Positions 58,741 to 64,000 of a DNA stretch of 64,000 nucleotides are shown here, piece by piece; positions within the stretch are counted from its first letter, which is position 1, and every line of letters starts with the position of its first letter. Position numbers and translations under genes: made by a program. The notes under the pieces are model-generated. The model was not told where the DNA came from. It worked only from the letters and a program-made list of their open reading frames with translations, and searched no databases. Source of the stretch: Candidatus Omnitrophota bacterium (GTDB taxonomy: Bacteria; Omnitrophota; Gorgyraeia; Gorgyraeales; Gorgyraeaceae); NCBI GenBank assembly GCA_003485765.1, contig DNHS01000035.1, positions 129,314 through 193,313 on the forward strand. The letters are read 5' to 3'.

Positions 58741-59781
58741 ATGAAAATCTTAGTAACCGGAGGCGCAGGTTTAGTAGGTTCGCATACAGCAGAGTACTAC
58801 GCTAAAAAAGGCGATGAGGTTATTGCACTGGATAACCTTATGCGTTCAAGCCTATTCGGATACAATAAAGATAGCGTGGAATTTAACTGGAATTATCTGG
58901 CGCAGTTTGACAATATAAAACGTATAAAAGGAGATGTTAGAGAAGAGCAGGATATGATGAAGGCTTTAGGAAACGGAGTGGATGCTGTCATACATACCGC
59001 GGGCCAGCCCGGAGTGCCCCTTTCCATGAAAATCCCGAAAGAAGATTTTAGCATAAATGCGTACGGTACGTTAAATGTACTGGAGTGCGTGAGAAAGATT
59101 TGCCCTAAAGCGGCGTTTATATATTGTTCTACCAATAAAATTTACGGAGAGAATGTAGATAAGATTTCATTGGAGGAAGAAGAGACAAGGTATGTGTATA
59201 AGAGCAAAAAAGGAATTTCTGAAGACATGTCTGTGGATTTAACATGCCATACGCCTTATGGCGCCTCAAAATATACAGGAGATATTTATACCCAGGAATA
59301 CGGGCATATGTATGGCATGAAAACAGCTGTATTCCGCATGTCGTGTATTTACGGCACAAGGCAGTTTGGCTTTGAAGACCAGGGCTGGGTGGCGTGGTTT
59401 GTTATAGCAAATCTCACAGGGCAGGATATTGTTATTTATGGAGACGGAAAACAGGTAAGGGATTTATTATATGCGGATGATTTGGTGGAGGCATATGATA
59501 AATTTATAAATAGCGATATAAAACATGACGTGTTTAATATCGGCGGAGGCCCCAGGAACACCACATCGCTTCTGGAGTTTATTAATTTAGTGGAACAGAA
59601 AACCGGCATTAAATTCAGAAAAATAGAATATAAATCATGGAGGCCGAGCGATCAGAAAGTGTATATTTCAGATATTTCCAAGGTCTCAAAGGTTTTGAGT
59701 TGGAAACCGGGCGTTACCGTAGAAAAGGGACTTGAAAAGTTAATAGAGTGGGTCGGGGCTAACAATAAATTTTTTATATGA
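58741..59781 (+). CDS. CDP-paratose 2-epimerase-like NAD-dependent epimerase
   Basis: A 346-residue extended SDR. 'VTGGAGLVGSHTAEYYAKKG' (about 5-24) is the NAD loop, 'YCSTNKIYGENVDKI' holds the Ser/Thr, 'HTPYGASKYTGDIYTQEYG' the YxxxK pair. 'SCIYGTRQFGFEDQGWVAWF' (about 201-220) is the distinctive segment of CDP-paratose 2-epimerase (RfbE/TyvE) and its close relatives. The enzyme would give CDP-tyvelose; the CDP-glucose pathway genes (rfbF, rfbG) are not in the window, so the substrate may differ. Followed by gmhB with an ATGA-type 4-base overlap. Confidence 0.85.
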   Translation: MKILVTGGAGLVGSHTAEYYAKKGDEVIALDNLMRSSLFGYNKDSVEFNWNYLAQFDNIKRIKGDVREEQDMMKALGNGVDAVIHTAGQPGVPLSMKIPKEDFSINAYGTLNVLECVRKICPKAAFIYCSTNKIYGENVDKISLEEEETRYVYKSKKGISEDMSVDLTCHTPYGASKYTGDIYTQEYGHMYGMKTAVFRMSCIYGTRQFGFEDQGWVAWFVIANLTGQDIVIYGDGKQVRDLLYADDLVEAYDKFINSDIKHDVFNIGGGPRNTTSLLEFINLVEQKTGIKFRKIEYKSWRPSDQKVYISDISKVSKVLSWKPGVTVEKGLEKLIEWVGANNKFFI

Positions 59782-60332
59782 AAGCTATATTCTTAGATAG
59801 AGACGGCGTGATAAATAGGGATCCGGGGTTCGGGGATTATATAAAGAGTTGGAAAGAGTTTGAGTTTATGCTAGGAGCGATTGATGCCATAAAGCTCCTC
59901 AATGAGCATGGCTATGAAATATTCGTGATCTCAAACCAGGCAGGCGTGGCTAAAGGGCTTTTTTCGCTAGAGGCACTGGATGATATTACAAAAAATATGC
60001 TGAAAGAGATTGAGGCAAAAGGTGGGAAGATCAGGCAGGTTTCTTATTGCACTCACGCAACAGACGCCGGATGCGACTGCAGGAAGCCTAATACAGGACT
60101 GATAAAGAATGCCACAAAGGGCCTGGATATAGATTTTAAAAAAACATATTTTATAGGAGACTCAAGGCTTGATGTGGGAGCCGGAAAGAATATGAGCTGT
60201 AAGACGATTTTACTTCTAACAGGCAAAGAAAATTCTGAGGATCGAAAGGCATGGGAACATAAACCTGATTTTATAATGAATAACCTCATGGAGGCTGTAA
60301 AATGGGTGTTAAAGGAAGAGCAAAAATCTTAG
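59778..60332 (+). CDS. gmhB: HAD-family D-glycero-D-manno-heptose-1,7-bisphosphate 7-phosphatase, GmhB-like
   Basis: A 184-residue HAD phosphatase. 'AIFLDRDGVINRDPGF' (about 3-18; DxDG with Asp nucleophile), 'FVISNQAGVAKGLFS' (motif II), 'CTHATDAGCDCRKPNTGLIK' (about 93-112; zinc-binding C-x-H...C-x-C and RKP motif) and 'YFIGDSRLDVGAGKN' (about 125-139) are the GmhB set. It takes the 7-phosphate off heptose 1,7-bisphosphate made by the HldE-like kinase. It completes, with gmhA (41060) and 39469, the NDP-heptose route in the window. Confidence 0.9.
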   Translation: MKAIFLDRDGVINRDPGFGDYIKSWKEFEFMLGAIDAIKLLNEHGYEIFVISNQAGVAKGLFSLEALDDITKNMLKEIEAKGGKIRQVSYCTHATDAGCDCRKPNTGLIKNATKGLDIDFKKTYFIGDSRLDVGAGKNMSCKTILLLTGKENSEDRKAWEHKPDFIMNNLMEAVKWVLKEEQKS

Positions 60333-60469
60333 GAGAGCTTTTTAGGTTTCTTTGGCAGAGGAAACTCTGGTGGATGATACCGATAGTAGCAGTGCTTTTA
60401 TTATTAGGCCTATTAATATTCTTTACTCAGTCATCAGCAGTCGCGCCGTTTATATATACTTTATTTTAA
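60302..60469 (+). CDS. DUF5989 small membrane protein
   Basis: A 55-residue protein in a frame overlapping the end of gmhB by 31 bases. It runs MGVKGRAKILGELFRFLWQR, then KLWWMIPIVAVLLLLGLLIF, then FTQSSAVAPFIYTLF. The 'L.e.w.fl..rk.wWm.Pi......lg.l........apFiYtlF' pattern is that of the DUF5989 family, single-helix proteins encoded in capsule and saxitoxin-like clusters, frequently with SxtJ proteins. No SxtJ is seen here. The helix suggests a membrane partner for a glycan enzyme. Function unknown. Confidence 0.85.
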   Translation: MGVKGRAKILGELFRFLWQRKLWWMIPIVAVLLLLGLLIFFTQSSAVAPFIYTLF

Positions 60470-60491
60470 CTGTGTCCGAGGTTAATTAGAG

Positions 60492-61622
60492 ATGAAGATA
60501 TTAATTACATACGCTTATGCTGGAGTGGGGCATAAAAAAGCAGCCCTGGCAATAGAAAAGGCCTTGGCCGGCCATAGCGGAGTTGAAGTTAAAAATATAG
60601 ATGTCCTGGATTATACTAATGACTTTTTTAAGGCCTCTTATCCTGGTGTCTATTTATTTCTTATAAATAAAACGCCTACTTTGTGGGGGCTGTTTTATTA
60701 TTTATTGGACTCTAGGGCAGTGGATTTTTTCATGGCGCCATTGAGGAAGTTTATACATAGGCTGAATTGCAAAAAATTTATAGAGTTTGTAAAGGCTGAA
60801 AACCCTGACGTAGTGGTTTCAACGCATTTCATGCCGAGTGAGATTATTTCCGGACTTAAAGAAAGCGGCGAGTTCAGAGGAAAGCTGGTAAATGTGGTGA
60901 CTGATTTTATAGCGCATTCTTTCTGGATGGCCAGGTCCAGCGATTATTTCATAGGGGCTATTCAGAGGACTAAGAATGATCTTTTAAGGCGCGGTGTGCC
61001 TGAAGAAAAGATCAGGATCATGGGCATTCCGTGCGACCCTGTGTTCAGCATTTCAAAGGGCAGGGAAAATTTAATCAAGCAATTAGGCATAGAGTCTGGA
61101 TTTTTCAATGTGCTTATAATGAGCGGAGGATTTGGCACAGGGCCTATGAAAGAAATTGTCGCTGAAATTAATAACCTGGATCCTGATACTAGGGATAAGA
61201 TGCAATTAATTACAATCTGCGGCAAAAACGAACTTTTATTTCATGAGTTAAGAAAAATGGTTCAGGGCCTCAAGGTAAGGTTAAATGCCTTTGGTTATAT
61301 GAATAATGTGGATGAATTTATGGAAGTAAGCGATATAATAGTTACTAAGCCGGGCGGCCTGACTATCTCAGAGGCGCTTTCAAAGACTTTGCCAATGATT
61401 ATAGTCCAGCCGATACTGGGCCAGGAGACAAGAAATTGCAAAATTTTAACAGGATATGGGACTGCTGTAAAGGCAAAAAATACCAGAGAGGTTTGCGAGT
61501 TAATAGAAGAATTTGCTACTTCTCCTGAAAAAATGATTGGCACCAGGACCAGGATAAAGCTTCTTCGGTACCCGGACGCCGCTAAAAATATCGCAGAACT
61601 TATAATGGCACAAACAACTTGA
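60492..61622 (+). CDS. MGDG-synthase/UgtP-like glycosyltransferase (GT28)
   Basis: A 376-residue GT-B protein. 'ITYAYAGVGHKKAALAIEKA' (about 4-23; GxGH) opens the MGDG_synth domain, 'VVSTHFMPSEIISGLK' and 'VTDFIAHSFWMARSSDYFIG' (about 137-156) follow, and 'VTKPGGLTISEALSKTLPMI' (about 287-306) with 'GQETRN' are the GT28 C-terminal donor-binding motifs. Relatives make mono- or diglucosyl/galactosyl diacylglycerol. Preceded by 'GAGG'. The stop codon lies inside the palindrome at 61612. Confidence 0.9.
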   Translation: MKILITYAYAGVGHKKAALAIEKALAGHSGVEVKNIDVLDYTNDFFKASYPGVYLFLINKTPTLWGLFYYLLDSRAVDFFMAPLRKFIHRLNCKKFIEFVKAENPDVVVSTHFMPSEIISGLKESGEFRGKLVNVVTDFIAHSFWMARSSDYFIGAIQRTKNDLLRRGVPEEKIRIMGIPCDPVFSISKGRENLIKQLGIESGFFNVLIMSGGFGTGPMKEIVAEINNLDPDTRDKMQLITICGKNELLFHELRKMVQGLKVRLNAFGYMNNVDEFMEVSDIIVTKPGGLTISEALSKTLPMIIVQPILGQETRNCKILTGYGTAVKAKNTREVCELIEEFATSPEKMIGTRTRIKLLRYPDAAKNIAELIMAQTT

Positions 61623-61654
61623 CACTTTAACATTGTTAAAATGTCAAGTTGTTT
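61612..61654. repeat. 43-bp imperfect palindrome upstream of the PcnB-like gene
   Basis: Outer arms AAACAACTTGACA (61612-61624) and its complement (61642-61654), inner TTTAACA/TGTTAAA about one base (61633). Same size and layout as 40999-41041, with T.A to G.C and C.G to T.A paired changes. It contains the stop codon of the preceding gene. Confidence 0.85.
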
Positions 61655-61669
61655 GGAGAGATAGGGATT

Positions 61670-62335
61670 ATGAATATTATAGAAATTGTTGGAACAATTG
61701 CGGATGAATTAAAAATAAAGGCGTATATTGTAGGCGGGTCTGTGAGGGATAAGCTGTTAGGTATGTCTAATTATGACCTGGATTTTGTGGTAGAAGGGGA
61801 TGGGATTAAGTTTGCAGAAGTTTTGAATAAAAAATTAAAGGGCAGATTAATAACATACAAGGCATTTGGCACAGCTACTATTGAGCTTAAAGGAAAAAGG
61901 ATAGATGTTGTCACTGCCAGAAAAGAGTCTTACAAATATCCTGCAGCTTACCCTATTGTAAAACCAGGCGCGATAAAGGACGATCTATTCAGAAGGGATT
62001 TTACAATAAACGCAATGGCTCTGGCCATAGATAAAAAAGGCTTAGGCAAATTAGTGGATTTCTACGGCGGCCAAAAAGATTTAACAAAAGGCGTGATAAG
62101 AGTATTGCATGATAAAAGTTTTATGGATGACCCAACCAGGATTTTCAGGGCTGTGAGATTTTCAGTGAGATTTGGTTTTAAAATAGAACCGCATACGAAA
62201 AAGCTTATGAAGGAGGCGGTGCTGGACGGATTCTTGGGCGAGGTGAATGCAGGCAGGATCAGGAAAGAGATTGAGCTATTCTTAAAAGAAAAGAATCCGA
62301 AGAAATGCTTGGATGTATTCAGTAAATTAATGTAA
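61670..62335 (+). CDS. Poly(A) polymerase / CCA-adding enzyme head domain protein
   Basis: The ATG at 61670 has 'ATAGGG' upstream; 221 residues. 'AYIVGGSVRDKLLGMSNYDL' (about 17-36) followed by DFVVEG gives the GG and DxD motifs of class II nucleotidyltransferases; 'GTATIELKGKRIDVVTARKE', 'DLFRRDFTINAMALAI' and 'DDPTRIFRAVRFSVRFGFK' complete the head and neck. CCA-adding enzymes and PcnB usually exceed 400 residues; here the body and tail domains are missing and the stop is followed 11 bases later by rbfA. Either a short natural form or a gene cut short. Confidence 0.85.
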   Translation: MNIIEIVGTIADELKIKAYIVGGSVRDKLLGMSNYDLDFVVEGDGIKFAEVLNKKLKGRLITYKAFGTATIELKGKRIDVVTARKESYKYPAAYPIVKPGAIKDDLFRRDFTINAMALAIDKKGLGKLVDFYGGQKDLTKGVIRVLHDKSFMDDPTRIFRAVRFSVRFGFKIEPHTKKLMKEAVLDGFLGEVNAGRIRKEIELFLKEKNPKKCLDVFSKLM

Positions 62336-62345
62336 AGGAGCGGAA

Positions 62346-62720
62346 ATGGGAATACGGTCAGAGAGAGTCGAAGGCCAGTTAAAAAAAGAAATCTCAAAAA
62401 TATTACAGGAAGACCTGAAGGATCCGCGCATAGGTTTTGTAACTATCACTAGAATTGAGCTTACTGGCGACCTGAGATATGCGAGGATTTATTTCAGCAT
62501 CATGGGCGATGATTTGGTTAAAAAAGAGGGTTTGAAGGGCATAACAAGCGCCAAAGGCTTTATAAGAAAACTAATCGCAGAAAGAATAAATCTGAGGTAT
62601 GTGCCAGAACTTTATTTTAAATTGGATAATTCAATAGAGTATAGCATGAATCTGGAAAAGACCTTCGAAAGGATAAAAAATGAGCATAAGGAGAGTCAAA
62701 GCAGCGATAAAGAAGTTTAA
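62346..62720 (+). CDS. rbfA: Ribosome-binding factor A
   Basis: A 124-residue protein of the RbfA KH-type fold. 'RSERVEGQLKKEISKILQED' (about 4-23), 'DPRIGFVTITRIELTGDLRY' (about 26-45) and 'LRYVPELYFKLDNSIEYSMN' (about 83-102) are the canonical segments. It aids 16S rRNA/30S maturation. 'AAAGGAGCGG' precedes the ATG. It overlaps nrnA by 41 bases, and the rbfA-nrnA-truB order is the common bacterial arrangement (usually downstream of infB). Confidence 0.95.
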   Translation: MGIRSERVEGQLKKEISKILQEDLKDPRIGFVTITRIELTGDLRYARIYFSIMGDDLVKKEGLKGITSAKGFIRKLIAERINLRYVPELYFKLDNSIEYSMNLEKTFERIKNEHKESQSSDKEV

Positions 62721-63642
62721 TAAATTTCTTATAACAAGCCATATAAATTCCGAGGCTGACGCGATAGGCAGCCAGGTGGCAATGGCATTTTTGCTTAAGA
62801 AATTAGGGAAGGTTGCTGTGATGCTGGACGATAGCCCTGTGCCGAGTCTGCTGCAGTTTATAAAAGGCACTGAGGAAATATCAAAAGAAATGCCGCATGA
62901 TTTTGATTATCAGGCGGTGATTATCCTGGATTCTCCGGACTTGACCAGAATAGGGCGGGTCAATGAGTATATCAAAAAAGACGCAGTGATAATAAATATC
63001 GACCACCACATCTCAAATATAAATTTCGGAAAGTTTAACTGGGTGGAGCCTGAACTATCAAGCACAGGCGAGATGATTTATGATTTATTCAAGGCCTTTA
63101 AGATGAAAATAAACCTGGACGAGGCAATCGTCTTATATGCCGCGATTATGACAGATACAGGATCTTTCAGATATTCTAACACATCCTCAAAGACCCACAG
63201 GATAGCCGCGGAGCTGATAGACATAGGCGTTCTGCCGTATGAAATGCATACAAAGATTTATGAGACAAGCAGCGTACAGGACACAAATCTTCTGGGCGAA
63301 GCGCTGCAGACAATGAAGCTTACTGAAGACGGGAAGATTGCGTGGCTGTGGGTTACAAAAGAGATGCTTAAGAAGACAAAGGCCTCCCTGGAAGGCACAG
63401 AAGGCATAATAAATTTTGCCCGTTCAATAGACGGCGTAGAGATAGCTATTCTTTTCAGAGAAACAGGCACAGAGGACAGGGTTAAGGTGAGTTTCCGCTC
63501 CAAGGGCAAAGTGGATGTGAATAAATTAGCTGCCGCATTTAACGGCGGTGGACATCCTAGTGCCAGCGGGTGTACTGTATTAGGCAAGATGGAAGATGTG
63601 GAAAAGAAGGTTCTCGATAGGACTAAGGAGATGGCGAAATGA
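62680..63642 (+). CDS. nrnA: DHH-family bifunctional oligoribonuclease / PAP phosphatase, NrnA
   Basis: A 320-residue protein with DHH and DHHA1 domains. 'FLITSHINSEADAIGSQVAM' (about 16-35), 'AVIILDSPDLTRIGRVNEY' (about 84-102), 'VIINIDHHISNINFG' (about 108-122; DHH motif) and 'AAIMTDTGSFRYSNTSSKT' supply metal ligands. C-terminal 'FNGGGHPSASGCTV' (about 287-300) is the DHHA1 nucleotide-binding motif. It degrades short RNA oligomers and pAp. The start inside rbfA (ATG 62680) is usual. Confidence 0.93.
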   Translation: MSIRRVKAAIKKFNKFLITSHINSEADAIGSQVAMAFLLKKLGKVAVMLDDSPVPSLLQFIKGTEEISKEMPHDFDYQAVIILDSPDLTRIGRVNEYIKKDAVIINIDHHISNINFGKFNWVEPELSSTGEMIYDLFKAFKMKINLDEAIVLYAAIMTDTGSFRYSNTSSKTHRIAAELIDIGVLPYEMHTKIYETSSVQDTNLLGEALQTMKLTEDGKIAWLWVTKEMLKKTKASLEGTEGIINFARSIDGVEIAILFRETGTEDRVKVSFRSKGKVDVNKLAAAFNGGGHPSASGCTVLGKMEDVEKKVLDRTKEMAK

Positions 63643-63645
63643 TGG

Positions 63646-63775
63646 TTCTCGACTGAGTTTACGAGTATAGCCAAGATGTCCGCTCGAACAATATTGGACA
63701 GTTTTTGCTTGAATAGTAACGAACTAATATTCTTCGAGCGATCGCGTAAGCAAGATACGGTAGCAGAGTCGAGAA
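63646..63775. repeat. 130-bp palindromic element between nrnA and truB
   Basis: Outer arms TTCTCGACT (63646-63654) and AGTCGAGAA (63767-63775); inner parts include 'gctcgaacaatatt' and 'aatattcttcgagcg', shared with the element at 45226-45304. It sits just after the nrnA stop. Confidence 0.78.
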
Positions 63776-63788
63776 GACAAGCAAGATT

Positions 63789-64000
63789 ATGGATGGGATT
63801 TTAGTTGTAAATAAACCTGCTGGCATTACCTCCCACGATGTTGTGAATTTTATCAGGCGGAGGTTTAATATAAAACGCGTTGGGCACGCAGGCACCCTGG
63901 ATCCAATGGCAACAGGCGTGCTTGTAATGCTTTTAGGCAAGGCCACAAAATTATCTAATACATTCACCGGCGATGACAAGGAATACATCGCCAAGGTTTT
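63789..64000 (+). CDS. truB: tRNA pseudouridine synthase B, TruB (5' part; runs off the window)
   Basis: The frame from ATG 63789 reads [20 protein letters not shown] and continues to the window end (70 codons). '[12 protein letters not shown]' and '[20 protein letters not shown]' contain the TruB motif I and the catalytic Asp in 'GTLDPMATG' (about residue 38). TruB makes pseudouridine 55 in tRNA. Preceded by the palindromic element and a weak ribosome site. Confidence 0.95.
   Translation, partial: MDGILVVNKPAGITSHDVVNFIRRRFNIKRVGHAGTLDPMATGVLVMLLGKATKLSNTFTGDDKEYIAKV

Noticed and set aside
63659..63994. Minus-strand open frame across the truB start
   Set aside because: The + strand encodes unmistakable TruB motifs here, and the minus frame has no recognisable features.
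1..64000. tRNA or rRNA genes
   Set aside because: No cloverleaf-like or rRNA-like sequence was recognised by eye; a covariance-model scan would be needed to exclude a missed tRNA.

Overview
The window is AT-rich bacterial DNA, densely coded and almost entirely on the + strand (one supported gene, 46477-47055, is on the minus strand). It holds a very large surface-polysaccharide / lipopolysaccharide-type biosynthesis region, an embedded accessory island rich in toxin-antitoxin (TA) modules, and the start of an RNA-processing block (CCA/polyA polymerase head domain, rbfA, nrnA, truB). Heptose-pathway genes (GmhA, GmhB, an HldE-like protein, a GT9 heptosyltransferase-like protein) and a DUF5989 gene suggest a Gram-negative-type cell envelope. 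The mix resembles uncultured lineages such as Candidatus Omnitrophota, but that assignment is a guess from gene content, not a demonstrated placement.

Region A (1-23394): about 22 genes, mostly overlapping or only a few bases apart. They are GT4/GT2 glycosyltransferases, three polytopic ArnT/PMT-like or polymerase-like membrane proteins, an RmlD-like reductase, a radical SAM/SPASM enzyme, a Wzx-type flippase, a hexapeptide acyltransferase, six SAM methyltransferases, an MBOAT + SGNH O-acetylation pair, and a glycosyltransferase fused to a DUF218 domain. Together they look like assembly, decoration (methyl, acetyl) and export of a lipid-linked glycan.

Region B (23395-35300): an accessory island bounded on the left by the decayed 5' end of an asparagine synthase gene, whose intact relative lies at 27755. 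It contains a PLD-family protein, an MNT-HEPN pair, a sugar-phosphate isomerase with an in-frame stop, a Phd-RelE/ParE pair, intact asnB, a broken Bro-N gene, an AbrB-type regulator, an AbiEii-type/XRE pair, an RHH-MazF pair and a papain-like protease. Several modules have a TTGACA-type promoter overlapped by an inverted repeat. Related intergenic repeats recur at the joints between modules (24809, 29667, 31053; 30361, 32535; 30989, 32452), which suggests repeated gain, loss and shuffling.

Region C (34007-61622): a second glycan block. It has a WecA/MraY-type phosphoglycosyltransferase fused to the N-terminal part of a CapD-like protein, two NAD-dependent epimerases, an HldE-like protein with its two domains in reverse order, GmhA, a second radical SAM/SPASM protein, a split transketolase lacking the usual C-terminal domain, GT2/GT4/GT9 enzymes, a DegT aminotransferase, RmlD, several methyltransferases, a CDP-paratose 2-epimerase-like enzyme, GmhB, a 55-residue DUF5989 protein and an MGDG-synthase-like glycosyltransferase. 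An RHH-MazF pair and a minus-strand DUF4254 gene interrupt it. Several coding sequences here carry palindromic repeat elements inserted in frame.

Region D (61670-64000): PcnB/Cca head-domain protein, RbfA, NrnA and the 5' end of truB. A 43-bp imperfect palindrome with covarying arms stands before both gmhA (40999) and the PcnB-like gene (61612). No tRNA, rRNA, CRISPR array or transposase gene was recognised.
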